From IMG/VR virus record IMGVR_UViG_3300024518_002533, positions 1-53,352 of that record: a stretch of DNA of 53,352 nucleotides. The stretch is one strand, 5' to 3'. Under the pieces are notes generated by a model that saw only the letters and a list, made by a program, of their open reading frames with translations, was not told where the DNA came from and did not search any database. The translations under genes and the position numbers were made by a program. Shown in pieces: positions 41,164 through 47,893 of the stretch; within the stretch, counting starts at the first letter, position 1, and each line of letters begins with the position of its first letter. This stretch comes from a virus.

Positions 41164-41232
41164 AAAAAAAGCAGAGTCGGATGCCGTTTCGCAAGGGTGC
41201 ATAACAACCCAACGACGCCCGATTCTGCTTTT
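41164..41232 (-). terminator. Long-stem terminator
   Basis: AAAAGCAGAGTCGG (41167-41180) pairs with CCGATTCTGCTTTT (41219-41232) with one G-U pair, a 14-bp stem around a 38-nt loop. On the minus strand the stem ends in seven T residues, right for terminating the small membrane gene at 41289; the plus direction also has TTTT. The gap 40980-41288 otherwise holds no gene that I can support. Confidence 0.75.
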
Positions 41233-41288
41233 CGTTATGCTTTGACCTGCGAAAGCCAGTCGTCACTGTCGTCCAATGCTCACCAATG

Positions 41289-41534
41289 TCAAGGGCGTCC
41301 TCCGTATGTTTCTTGCCACGTGCGGTCTACTAGGCGTTTTCTTGCTTGTTTCGCCTTCAGTTTATTCGCCGCGGTTGGGTTTTCCCTGGCTGCCGTGGCT
41401 GCCCTCACATGCCTAAAGCCGAGTTCATCCGTCGATGGCCGCATAGCGATGGCGACCACAACGAGCACCACGGAAAGAATGCAGGCCCCCATCATTGCCG
41501 CGATGGATCCCATGATGATGCAGAGAAGTTTCAT
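41289..41534 (-). CDS. Small membrane protein
   Basis: 81 aa, MKLLCIIMGSIAAMMGACIL start with one membrane segment to about residue 30 (VVLVVVAIAM), followed by a basic helical tail (RHVRAATAARENPTAANK, KQARKRLVDR). The start overlaps the stop of the PEP-CTERM hydrolase gene by ATGA. Not recognised. A terminator follows. Confidence 0.6.
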   Translation of the reverse strand: MKLLCIIMGSIAAMMGACILSVVLVVVAIAMRPSTDELGFRHVRAATAARENPTAANKLKAKQARKRLVDRTWQETYGGRP

Positions 41535-42253
41535 TGTTTTACCTTTCGGGTGATTGAAAGTGCAGCACCCAGGACAGCCAGCAGCGTAAACGCCGACGGC
41601 TCCGGTATGCTCATCGGTTGCCAGACTGGAAACCAGTTACGACCAGCTGTAATCGCCCCGCGCCCGTTTAGATGCAATCCATCTGCGGCGGTGCTCTCGG
41701 GTCCAATCTCGCTGAAATTGTCGATGTATCCGATCTGCTGCCCTGCGGCTCGCCTGGCGTTGATGTTGCTGAGCAGCGTTGAATTCCACTCGATCACGCG
41801 CGGCTGCTTGTGAGCCCAGCCGTATCGAAATGTCGTAACGTTGGCGACTAGGATGATCGCGCTGCTGTGGGCAAATCCATAATCAACCAGTGCGTCAAGG
41901 TCCGCCTCGATCGATGCCATTGACGCCTCGCCGGCGACGTCGTTGTAGCCGCCTAGGATTGTGATCACTTCGGGCGAGTACCGCGTTAATGCGTCCGTTA
42001 GCCCGTCCTGGTTGCTCGTCCCGGTGAGCATGTGCTCGAAGCGAAAACCACCATATCCCTGGTAGGAGTAATCGTTGCCGAGCCATGTCTGCTCAGTGTC
42101 GCCCACAAAATCCGGCGTGATGCTCGGTAGCAGATCGATCTCGAATCCTAGGCGAGTACCGACAGCGGTTGATACGCTGTCACCCGTCGAGAGGACTATC
42201 AGATCAGCATATGTGATAGATGCGAATAGTGAGAGTAGTATTGAGAGTCTCAT
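41531..42253 (-). CDS. Secreted SGNH/GDSL hydrolase with PEP-CTERM signal
   Basis: 240 aa. Signal peptide MRLSILLSLFASITYA. SGNH blocks: VLSTGDSVSTAVG (GDS serine, about 23), ITILGGYNDVAG (G-x-N-D block III, about 97), and ADGLHLNGRG (D-x-x-H block V, about 192). The C-terminus, SIPEPSAFTLLAVLGAAL then a basic RKVKQ, is a PEP-CTERM sorting signal recognised by exosortase, giving an anchored or processed outer surface product. A phage gene with this signal implies an exosortase host. Likely modifies surface ester or glycan groups. Confidence 0.8.
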   Translation of the reverse strand: MRLSILLSLFASITYADLIVLSTGDSVSTAVGTRLGFEIDLLPSITPDFVGDTEQTWLGNDYSYQGYGGFRFEHMLTGTSNQDGLTDALTRYSPEVITILGGYNDVAGEASMASIEADLDALVDYGFAHSSAIILVANVTTFRYGWAHKQPRVIEWNSTLLSNINARRAAGQQIGYIDNFSEIGPESTAADGLHLNGRGAITAGRNWFPVWQPMSIPEPSAFTLLAVLGAALSITRKVKQ

Positions 42254-42275
42254 TAGTTATCCTTTTTGAATGTCG

Positions 42276-42989
42276 TTATCCGCGCACGAGGTTGGTCTGA
42301 GGATCAGAGTCTTTCGCGTCCTGGCCGCCACAAACCACATGAAAACCGACGCCGATGGTACGGCCGCCGGGCGTGCTGAAGTTCCGGTTGGTAGCGCGGC
42401 AATCGAAGCTGCCACCCGCCCACGACCCGCCACGCAACAAGCGGCGGTTCGTCTGAGGATCAGAGTCTTTCGTCCACTCCCACACATTGCCGTGCATATC
42501 GTACAGCCCGAACTTGTTGGGCCGCTTAGTCGCCACTGCTTGCACCTGACTAACGCCGTAGACGGCATACTCGCTGAGGTCCTTATCAGGGCAACAATAC
42601 CTACCCGCGCTTCCAGCTCGGCAAGCGTACTCCCACTGATCGCAGGTAGGCAGCGAGTACGAATAGAACTCGCAAAACGCAACCGCGTCAAAATACGTCA
42701 CGTTAGTGATCGGCAGATCGTCCGCGAGGTTGTCAAATCTGCGGAGCCGATCCCACTCGTGGCCAGACTCCTCCAAGAAAACGCGCCACTGTCCTACGGT
42801 GATCGCCGTTTCTGATATTCGGTAACCGTCAACGGTGATCTCATCGCCGTCTTCCGTCCCGACCGTACCGGGCTCGATCGCAATAAATGTAGGTGATTGC
42901 CTATCGACCAATTGTTTCTCGAGGCGAGCTTGTTCGGTTCGCAATTCCGCGATCCGTGTTCGAATGTCAGCTTTCATTGATTTTTCCAT
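42276..42989 (-). CDS. FGE/SUMF1-like protein with repeat-bounded variable-like end
   Basis: 237 aa from MEKSMKADIRT at 42989 (CAGGAACCAG upstream); a start at 42977 is also possible. The formylglycine-generating-enzyme/C-type lectin-like fold is clear: FIAIEPGTVGTEDG, ITVDGYRISETAITVGQW, PITNVTYFDAVAFCEFYS, PTCDQWEYACRAGS, NKFGLYDMHGNVWEW. The end reads LLRGGSWAGGSFDCRATNRN, then IGVGFHVVCGG, like DGR variable repeats. A 27-bp direct repeat brackets this end. No reverse transcriptase was seen in the window. Confidence 0.75.
   Translation of the reverse strand: MEKSMKADIRTRIAELRTEQARLEKQLVDRQSPTFIAIEPGTVGTEDGDEITVDGYRISETAITVGQWRVFLEESGHEWDRLRRFDNLADDLPITNVTYFDAVAFCEFYSYSLPTCDQWEYACRAGSAGRYCCPDKDLSEYAVYGVSQVQAVATKRPNKFGLYDMHGNVWEWTKDSDPQTNRRLLRGGSWAGGSFDCRATNRNFSTPGGRTIGVGFHVVCGGQDAKDSDPQTNLVRG
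42290..42316. repeat. 27-bp direct repeat, copy 2 (gene end)
   Basis: Contains GTCTGAGGATCAGAGTCTTT; encodes the final KDSDPQTN residues on the minus strand. Identical to 42446-42472 except for one base. The 156-bp offset between copies equals the length of the variable-like part of the FGE-like gene. Confidence 0.9.
42446..42472. repeat. 27-bp direct repeat, copy 1 (inside FGE-like gene)
   Basis: Same core GTCTGAGGATCAGAGTCTTT, encoding KDSDPQTN just before the RRLLRGGSW motif. One mismatch to copy 2. Confidence 0.9.
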
Positions 42990-43608
42990 CTGGTTCCTGT
43001 TCGACTCCGAGGAATACATGTATCAGCCCCATTGCCTTCAGCTCTTCGACCACTTCGATGCATTCTTCCGACGATGTCTGCTCGCGGAATGCAACGGCGT
43101 CGACGGTGTCCGTCTCTACTGGTGACTCTTCATCGATTTGCGGTGATTCTGCGAGCTGATGGCGTGTTAGAAAGTAGTTTCGCTGCTCTAGCTGCGCGCT
43201 GCTCTTTTCCTTCTGCCAATTGTCCCGCATCAATCGAGCGTAGCTGTTCAAAGCGTTTAGCGTTGTCTCTGGTTTGATGCTCTCATATTTATTTGCGAGT
43301 GCGAGCATATCGAGAGGGACTTGCTTTGCAGCTCCGTCGCTTGGGACCCAGTCGGGGTGCTTTCGGCGTATCTGGTTTAGCATGCCGATATCGTGCGTCG
43401 ACTCAATAATGGGTCGTTCGTCACGTTGAGAAGAATTCGAAGAATTCGGAATCACGGCAGACTCGGCTGCTCTCGCGCGATTTCTCGCACGTCTTCTTCG
43501 GAGCTTCGTCTGCTGTGAAATCGATAACTCAGGTTTGCCGTTCGAACTAGCGTTTCCCGAGCTGGCTATAGCTTTCGGTTTTTTAGCGGGTTTTTCGTTG
43601 CTAGTCAA
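42967..43608 (-). CDS. Basic hypothetical protein, possible small terminase
   Basis: 213 aa. Residues 1-60 are Lys/Arg/Ser-rich (SQQTKLRRRRARNRARAAES). The middle (HDIGMLNQIRRKHPDWVPSD, DMLALANKYESIKPETTLNALN) is helical, and the C-terminal half is acidic. It overlaps both neighbours by a few bases. The basic start and helical middle would suit a DNA-binding packaging subunit, but no motif confirms it. Confidence 0.5.
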   Translation of the reverse strand: MTSNEKPAKKPKAIASSGNASSNGKPELSISQQTKLRRRRARNRARAAESAVIPNSSNSSQRDERPIIESTHDIGMLNQIRRKHPDWVPSDGAAKQVPLDMLALANKYESIKPETTLNALNSYARLMRDNWQKEKSSAQLEQRNYFLTRHQLAESPQIDEESPVETDTVDAVAFREQTSSEECIEVVEELKAMGLIHVFLGVEQEPDGKINES

Positions 43609-43835
43609 GTTTTATCACTCCGGAGAGATTGCATGTAGTAATCTACGGCGAACATTGCTTTCCTAGATCCTCTCATGAGCATGATCTCCTCTCCGTTGAC
43701 GTCGCGGAGGATTGCGTATGTGGATGTTGGCGCTACTGATTCGATGGGGACGTGAATTCGGTCGTAGTCGTTGGGGCGGATAGTTACCCAGCGTCCGATG
43801 TCTCTCGATGTGAATTTGAATGGTTGTATTTTCAC
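43605..43835 (-). CDS. Small hypothetical protein
   Basis: 76 aa, MKIQPFKFTSRDIGRWVTIR start. Beta-rich (TYAILRDVNGEEIMLMRGSR); the RDIGRWVTIRPNDYDRIHV segment suggests a small SH3-like barrel. 4-bp overlaps with both neighbours. Not recognised. Confidence 0.6.
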   Translation of the reverse strand: MKIQPFKFTSRDIGRWVTIRPNDYDRIHVPIESVAPTSTYAILRDVNGEEIMLMRGSRKAMFAVDYYMQSLRSDKT

Positions 43836-44101
43836 CAGTTCCCCTTTTCGACTCCGTTGTATTTTAGCCTTTTCCAGCCGTGTTCTCCGAGTCTGTACCG
43901 GCGAGTGTGTTCTGAGGTTTTGTCTCGGCCCACGCGATAGCGGGTAACGAATGCGGTTTTTCCTGTTTTCAGCTGTGCGAGGTGCGCTTCAATTCGCCTC
44001 CAAGATTCGGTGGCGTCATTGCTCTCGAAGTAGCCGTTTAGCTCGGTATCACCCGATACAATCGTGTAGGTGTATTTCGTTGGGAACCTTGTTCGCGTCA
44101 T
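43832..44101 (-). CDS. Small basic hypothetical protein
   Basis: 89 aa, MTRTRFPTKYTYTIVSGD start. Mixed strands and helix (FESNDATESWRRIEAHLAQL) with a basic C-terminus. Not recognised. Its start follows directly on the stop at 44102. Confidence 0.6.
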   Translation of the reverse strand: MTRTRFPTKYTYTIVSGDTELNGYFESNDATESWRRIEAHLAQLKTGKTAFVTRYRVGRDKTSEHTRRYRLGEHGWKRLKYNGVEKGNW

Positions 44102-44386
44102 CTAATCACCAATAATTTTTGAGAACATGAGCCATAACCCACCTACCGACACAAAGATGCATACGTCGATTGCCGTGGAGAGCAAGCATGTGCACTGCTG
44201 AGATGCAATCGACGAGTTTGGTTCGCACTTGTAGCAGCGTCCGAGTTGTAGGACGGATCCGCATTCTGGACATGCCTTTACCTCGTTTGCTTGGCGTCGC
44301 TCGAGTTCCGATTGGGCGTGGAATGCCTTTTGCCTTTGGTGCCACTCAGTAAGCCCATACACAAAGTTTTGTTTATTGTTGTCCAT
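44102..44386 (-). CDS. Zinc-ribbon membrane-associated small protein
   Basis: 94 aa starting MDNNKQNFVYGL at 44386; a longer frame upstream overlaps the HTH gene. CPECGSVLQLGRCYKC (about 40-55) is a zinc ribbon, and a C-terminal hydrophobic segment (TAIDVCIFVSVGGLWLMF) is a likely membrane anchor. Role unknown. Confidence 0.6.
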   Translation of the reverse strand: MDNNKQNFVYGLTEWHQRQKAFHAQSELERRQANEVKACPECGSVLQLGRCYKCEPNSSIASQQCTCLLSTAIDVCIFVSVGGLWLMFSKIIGD

Positions 44387-44405
44387 CGTTTTTTTCTTTG
44401 GTGAT

Positions 44406-44645
44406 TTAGTTTTTCGGTCGAAGTTCCATCTTAAGCTCTGCGGCAATCGCAGACACATACCTGGAGTTTAGCGCGATATGGACGCGTTTTATATTTCCGT
44501 CTTCGTCGCTGCGGTTCATTCCGTGGAGATACCGATGGATAGTCCCTGGGTCCATTTTGATAGCCTTCCCGATGGAATAGCTGCTCCTGTCGAGCTGCAG
44601 GGCCCTCTTAGTGAGCGCCTTTCGTATTGTGTCGTTGCCTTTCAT
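44406..44645 (-). CDS. Small HTH DNA-binding protein
   Basis: 79 aa. Residues 12-45 show a helix-turn-helix: ALQLDRSSYSIGKAIKMDPG, then TIHRYLHG, in the Cro/XRE style with the recognition helix at MDPGTIHRYL. The C-terminus is helical. It may regulate the early region together with the repressor at 47653. Confidence 0.65.
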   Translation of the reverse strand: MKGNDTIRKALTKRALQLDRSSYSIGKAIKMDPGTIHRYLHGMNRSDEDGNIKRVHIALNSRYVSAIAAELKMELRPKN

Positions 44646-44653
44646 GCTTATCC

Positions 44654-44863
44654 TCAGTATGTGTTGATTAGCTTAGGGTCGTAAATTGCCAGCTGTTCGT
44701 CGATGTGATCGAACGTGTGACCATTGACGAAGTGACCATTGACGAAGAAATATGGTTTTCCCTGTGCGTCTTCGCCAGTTTCCAGCCCTACGAGTTTCTC
44801 GACGTACAGTACACCGTCTACGTCTTTGTATCTGATCCAAAAATCCATTGCGTTATCTTTCAT
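44654..44863 (-). CDS. Small hypothetical protein with FVNGH tandem repeat
   Basis: 69 aa. It contains FVNGHFVNGH, an in-frame tandem duplication of a 15-bp unit (plus-strand GTGACCATTGACGAA). Otherwise beta-rich (WIRYKDVDGVLYVEKLVG). A GC-rich hairpin (GGGGCGCCC/GGGCGCCCC, 44884-44906) lies upstream of the start without a T run. Not recognised. Confidence 0.55.
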   Translation of the reverse strand: MKDNAMDFWIRYKDVDGVLYVEKLVGLETGEDAQGKPYFFVNGHFVNGHTFDHIDEQLAIYDPKLINTY

Positions 44864-44921
44864 ATTCGGGAATCGCCCGAGCGAGGGGCGCCCGACATGG
44901 GCGCCCCGGTTGTTGGTTGGG

Positions 44922-45092
44922 TCAGGAGATTTGTGTAGCGTTGCCGTCGTAGACCGTCTCGCCTCCGTCGACTAGCCTAGCCGTTAGGTTTTCGGGGTCG
45001 TGCCACTCGCTTACTATCCGCTTGGCGTGCTGGGCGTCCTCAACACTGTACATTTCGCTGGCGCCTTGTTTGTTGATTAGGTAGAGTGTCAT
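44922..45092 (-). CDS. Small protein, 56 aa
   Basis: Starts MTLYLINKQGASEMYSVEDA at 45092 with AAAGGACAGAT upstream, ending TQIS at 44922. The balance of strands and one helix (QHAKRIVSEWHD) suggests a small folded protein. Good ribosome binding site and coding-like composition support it. Not recognised. Confidence 0.65.
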   Translation of the reverse strand: MTLYLINKQGASEMYSVEDAQHAKRIVSEWHDPENLTARLVDGGETVYDGNATQIS

Positions 45093-45110
45093 ATCTGTCC
45101 TTTGGTGGTC

Positions 45111-45380
45111 TTAGAGAGTTTCAACGTCGAATAGATCTCTGTGCCTTGGCTTCCAATCGGAGCCCTTGGCAAACATGCTTAGCTGCTCGCCACTGTTGTT
45201 TTCGAACCTTGCCGGCTTCGGCTCCGTTGCTGGTGCTCGGGCGAGTGCGAATTTTGCTCTTGCTACTGCCTCGTCATCAACTGGGTTGACCAGCTCGGGG
45301 TGACCCATGTCGCAAGCTTCCAATGCGTCCGCTGCTGCTGCGTAAGTTTCAAAGCTTCCGAGGGGTGTTTCGTATCGCAT
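45111..45380 (-). CDS. Small early protein
   Basis: 89 aa from MRYETPLGSFETYAAAADAL at 45380 (ACAAGGACAAGGCC upstream). The C-terminal segment EQLSMFAKGSDW resembles the QL-S/D-L-F motif that binds the sliding clamp, so it might bind host DNA polymerase III clamp; this is a guess from a short motif. Driven by the early promoter at 45421-45449. Confidence 0.6.
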   Translation of the reverse strand: MRYETPLGSFETYAAAADALEACDMGHPELVNPVDDEAVARAKFALARAPATEPKPARFENNSGEQLSMFAKGSDWKPRHRDLFDVETL

Positions 45381-45420
45381 GGCCTTGTCCTTGTTTGAGA
45401 GTGTGTCTTGACTACTAGGC

Positions 45421-45480
45421 ATCTTATCGGCATCCGTGCCGATAGTCAATAGTGTATTTCACCAATTTGGAGATTATTTT
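45421..45480 (-). promoter_or_regulatory. Early promoter E4 with embedded operator
   Basis: On the minus strand TTGACT (rc of 45444-45449) and TAAGAT (rc of 45421-45426) are 17 bp apart. The spacer holds CGGCATCCGTGCCG (45428-45441), arms CGGCA/TGCCG. Upstream lies the box AAATAATCTCC then AAATTGG (45461-45480). It drives the gene at 45380. One of four promoters with this layout. Confidence 0.8.
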
Positions 45481-45592
45481 CCGTTCAGTTTTTCGAGTGC
45501 CTCGATAGCCTTATATAGCTTGTCTTCGTCGACGGTTACCTGATCCGGGCGGACGTTGATGCTCCCGCAGTTGTTTCTGCTTGGAGTGACAT
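45474..45592 (-). CDS. Small ORF, apparently frameshifted
   Basis: An ATG at 45592 after CACAAGGACAGAAAC opens a frame MSLQAETTAGASTSARIR that stops after 18 codons. In another frame a coding-like run INVRPDQVTVDEDKLYKAIE, then ALEKLNGK, ends at 45474, without its own start. The two may be halves of one gene broken by a one-base indel, about 39 aa in all. Confidence 0.35.
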
Positions 45593-45626
45593 GTTTCTGT
45601 CCTTGTGCGGGTTCCGCCCGTGCGGG

Positions 45627-45770
45627 TTACTGAGTAACGGAGATAAAAACGGTTAGAAACGGAGTACCTGGCTTGGCGATTAGAACCGCAAGAAGAAGTC
45701 GGAAACCGCCCATTTTTACGATTTGCTTTGCGTTACGAAGCGTGTTCCATTTGTTGATGACTCCTGGCAT
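45627..45770 (-). CDS. Small hydrophobic early protein, 47 aa
   Basis: Starts MPGVINKWNTLRNAKQIVKM at 45770 with AAAAGGACGGAAGC upstream. A basic amphipathic start is followed by a hydrophobic stretch, FRLLLAVLIAKPG then PFLTVFISV, so it is likely a small membrane protein. Driven by the early promoter at 45834-45861. Confidence 0.6.
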   Translation of the reverse strand: MPGVINKWNTLRNAKQIVKMGGFRLLLAVLIAKPGTPFLTVFISVTQ

Positions 45771-45833
45771 GCTTCCGTCCTTTTTTCGAGGTCCGCTCGG
45801 GCGGTCGTTGGCGTTGTGCCTCAGATATAAGTA

Positions 45834-45882
45834 AGTATAAGCAGTGTTGCCGATAATGCAACACCAAAACGGAGATTATTTG
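45834..45882 (-). promoter_or_regulatory. Early promoter E3 with half operator
   Basis: Minus strand TTGCAT (rc of 45856-45861) and TATACT (rc of 45834-45839), 16 bp apart, with GCAGTGTTGCCG in the spacer: right arm TGCCG intact, left arm changed. The box AAATAATCTCCG then TTTTGGTG lies just upstream, and its TAA is the stop codon of the gene at 45876. Confidence 0.75.
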
Positions 45883-46067
45883 GAAATAAGTTTTTCGAGG
45901 CTTTCGCGTGCGCTGGACAACGTTTCCGTGATGCGCTTCGTGCGCTGCTCAATGCGTGCCTGCGTGGCTGCTTCGGCTTCGGCTTCTGCTTGGCAGCGGA
46001 GTAGCTCAATTCGTTCGCCGGTTGCCATGTAATTCGATTCAATTGTTCTGATTTGGTTTCGTGTCAT
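45876..46067 (-). CDS. Small coiled-coil early protein
   Basis: 63 aa starting MTRNQIRTIESNYMATGERI at 46067 with GGAGAAAAACG upstream. Fully helical, Ala/Glu/Arg-rich (CQAEAEAEAATQARIEQRTK, then RESLEKLISK), likely a coiled coil. Its stop codon lies inside the conserved upstream box of the next promoter. Not recognised. Confidence 0.6.
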   Translation of the reverse strand: MTRNQIRTIESNYMATGERIELLRCQAEAEAEAATQARIEQRTKRITETLSSARESLEKLISK

Positions 46068-46124
46068 CGTTTTTCTCCAGGTAAAAAGCACGAAGCGCCC
46101 CGAGGGGCGCGGTGGTGGTTGGTG

Positions 46125-46394
46125 TCAAACGTAGAGAGGCATCAGAGTATCGCGTACAACGCGGTACGCGATGGTGTAGGCCGATAGCAGCGTATAGCCA
46201 TCATCGTCCATCAGGCGGCATGTCTCGCGAGCATGATGCCGTTTGACTTCGTTGGAGTAAGAATTGAGCTGGATGCCCATCGAGCAAACGTGGTTCAGGT
46301 CAAAATGGTCCTGGGGCAGTTCCGAGTCGATCCAACCGTCGACAATGTTTTCGATTCGAAGCTGTTCGCGGGAAAGCTGGTTGAATTTCGACAT
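46125..46394 (-). CDS. Small early protein
   Basis: 89 aa starting MSKFNQLSREQLRIENIVDG at 46394 with AAAGGAAAACGA upstream. Mostly helical (RHHARETCRLMDDDGYTL) with a C-terminal YRVVRDTLMPLYV. Not recognised. Driven by the promoter at 46458-46485. Confidence 0.6.
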   Translation of the reverse strand: MSKFNQLSREQLRIENIVDGWIDSELPQDHFDLNHVCSMGIQLNSYSNEVKRHHARETCRLMDDDGYTLLSAYTIAYRVVRDTLMPLYV

Positions 46395-46457
46395 TTCGTT
46401 TTCCTTTGTCCCGGTCCCGCCGGTGCGGTGTGAGGTTGTTTCCCTCATCTATTTACA

Positions 46458-46515
46458 AGTATAGTCACTGATGCCGACAATGCAAGAGCAGAAGCACCAT
46501 TTCGGAGATTATTTC
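46458..46515 (-). promoter_or_regulatory. Early promoter E2 with diverged operator
   Basis: Minus strand TTGCAT (rc of 46480-46485) and TATACT (rc of 46458-46463), 16 bp apart. The spacer has TGCCG at 46472-46476 on the plus strand, but the partner arm is changed (GTCA). The box GAAATAATCTCCG then AAATGGTG lies upstream; its TAA is the stop of the gene at 46509. Confidence 0.75.
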
Positions 46516-47192
46516 TCAATTACTTTTACGCGGCTTAATTCGGTCTGCTTTTCGCCCTGATAGTCGCTGTGTTTCTTCACGGTTGCGGTTACTTCCATCG
46601 ACTCGCCATTTTCAAAACATCGTTTCGAGTTGCCGATTAGGTCTTTTGTCTTCCAGACGAACACGTTGCCGTCCTGGTCCTCGAATCGGTGTATCCAGGT
46701 CATACCGTAGAAGCCGTCAAAGCTTTTCGCAAACGTTAGCGTCAGCTCAAACGTCTGGCGGCTTTTGACGTCTCCGACATGTTGCGAGATACCTTTTTTG
46801 GCTTCGCGTTCCTCGGCTCGCTTCTGGTCCAGCTCGGCGAACGTCAGCCGACCGTGCCCGTTGCGTTCTGACCAATCTCGTTGACCTTCAAGCTGATTCT
46901 CTTTTTGGGCTAGTCGTTTCTGCCGTGCTTTCTCCTGCGATTTTAGCTGGCGTTGGATTTTTTGGGCGAAAGCTTTAACCGGGATGCGGTTAACGATCCC
47001 TTTGGTATTTTTGCCGAGACACCTGTAGCAGATGCCGCCATCCTGAAACCAAGGACCGCGACCAGAACCGCCGCAACGTTCGCATGCTCCGCTTTGCTCG
47101 ACTTTCCCGTCGGTGACTACTGCCCAGCTTGCATGCTCTGCAAGGTACTCTGTTGCAATCTTGTCGTTTGTGATTCTTACTGCTGTTGTCAT
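46509..47192 (-). CDS. Zinc-finger early protein
   Basis: 227 aa starting MTTAVRITNDKIATEYLAEH at 47192 (CAAAGGAAAACACG upstream). CERCGGSGRG (about 37-46) and CYRCLG form a DnaJ-type C-x-x-C-x-G-x-G zinc finger. Residues 70-135 are a basic helical linker (KSQEKARQKRLAQKENQL). The C-terminal 90 residues are beta-rich (FELTLTFAKSFDGFYG, MEVTATVKKHSDY), OB-fold-like, suggesting nucleic acid binding. Confidence 0.65.
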   Translation of the reverse strand: MTTAVRITNDKIATEYLAEHASWAVVTDGKVEQSGACERCGGSGRGPWFQDGGICYRCLGKNTKGIVNRIPVKAFAQKIQRQLKSQEKARQKRLAQKENQLEGQRDWSERNGHGRLTFAELDQKRAEEREAKKGISQHVGDVKSRQTFELTLTFAKSFDGFYGMTWIHRFEDQDGNVFVWKTKDLIGNSKRCFENGESMEVTATVKKHSDYQGEKQTELSRVKVIEK

Positions 47193-47262
47193 CGTGTTTT
47201 CCTTTGTTCGGGATCCGCCCGAGCGGGACGCCTCGCGGAATGCGAGGCGTCTTGGGTTGTGG

Positions 47263-47484
47263 TTATCGGTTCTCGGTACGCTCGAAATATCGCGTTTCGC
47301 GTGGGTCGGTTCGGCATAGGTCGTAGATTCCCCTCGATGCTTCGACGATGCCAACGCCCTTTGCTCGTACGTTGATTGTTTCGCCGAAGTTAAAATTGTT
47401 GCCGATTCGCATAACGACAATGCCATACATTGTGGTTACGTGTCCTCGATTCAGCTTGGCGAGTTCGATTTTGATTAGGTCCAT
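47263..47484 (-). CDS. Small early protein
   Basis: 73 aa, MDLIKIELAKLNRGHVTTMY start with CCAGGACAAGACA upstream. Beta-rich (IVVMRIGNNFNFGETINVRA). Not recognised. First gene after the early promoter at 47521-47549. A GC-rich hairpin GACGCCTCGC/GCGAGGCGTC lies downstream. Confidence 0.65.
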   Translation of the reverse strand: MDLIKIELAKLNRGHVTTMYGIVVMRIGNNFNFGETINVRAKGVGIVEASRGIYDLCRTDPRETRYFERTENR

Positions 47485-47520
47485 TGTCTTGTCCTGGGTG
47501 AGAGTTGTCGTCTGCTATTA

Positions 47521-47580
47521 ACTATAACGGCAGTGCTGCCGATAGTCAACAACCTTTTTAACCAATTTGGAGATTATTTT
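47521..47580 (-). promoter_or_regulatory. Early promoter E1 with perfect operator
   Basis: Minus strand TTGACT (rc of 47544-47549) and TATAGT (rc of 47521-47526), 17 bp apart. The spacer holds CGGCAGTGCTGCCG (47528-47541), arms CGGCAG/CTGCCG. The box AAATAATCTCC then AAATTGG (47562-47579) lies upstream. It drives the gene at 47484 and lies about 70 bp from the start of the divergent HTH gene. Confidence 0.8.
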
Positions 47581-47652
47581 GGAAGTATCCGAAACGGGGA
47601 CAATAGACTACAATCCCCAGGTGACTCGGACGAAGAACAGATAGGAGCCAGA

Positions 47653-47883
47653 ATGGCTAAGACAGCAACACGGACGCCAGCCAACGAGCTATTCGGCGCA
47701 AACCTCAAATACTACTTAGACGAGAACGGGTTAAGCGCCGCGCAATTCGCCGACCAGCTGGGAGTCGCTAAGCAAACCGTTTTCCGTTGGCTCAACGGCC
47801 GGATCCCAGAGTCACCCCACCTCGACAACTGCGCTGAGGCGTTGGGGCTGGACGTCGCGGATTTATTCGTCACCGACGAATGA
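47653..47883 (+). CDS. XRE-family HTH repressor
   Basis: 76 aa starting MAKTATRTPANELFGANLKY at 47653 with ATAGGAGCCAGA upstream. The HTH runs LSAAQFADQLGVAKQTVFRW then LNGRIPE, with recognition helix KQTVFRWLNG; C-terminal helices (LDNCAEALGLDVADLF). It is divergent from the early promoter and is the best candidate to bind the CGGCA-N4-TGCCG operators. There is no peptidase domain, so it is not a LexA/CI-type cleavable repressor. Confidence 0.75.
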   Translation: MAKTATRTPANELFGANLKYYLDENGLSAAQFADQLGVAKQTVFRWLNGRIPESPHLDNCAEALGLDVADLFVTDE

Positions 47884-47893
47884 TTGACTACTT

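Noticed and set aside
42276-42989. Complete diversity-generating retroelement
   Set aside because: No reverse transcriptase, accessory gene or template repeat was found in the window. Only the target-like end and the repeats are present.
44884-44906. Terminator
   Set aside because: A perfect GC hairpin is present, but no T run follows on either strand.
47653-47883. Lysogeny module
   Set aside because: An HTH repressor is present, but no integrase, excisionase, attachment site or partition gene was seen, so temperate life style is not supported.
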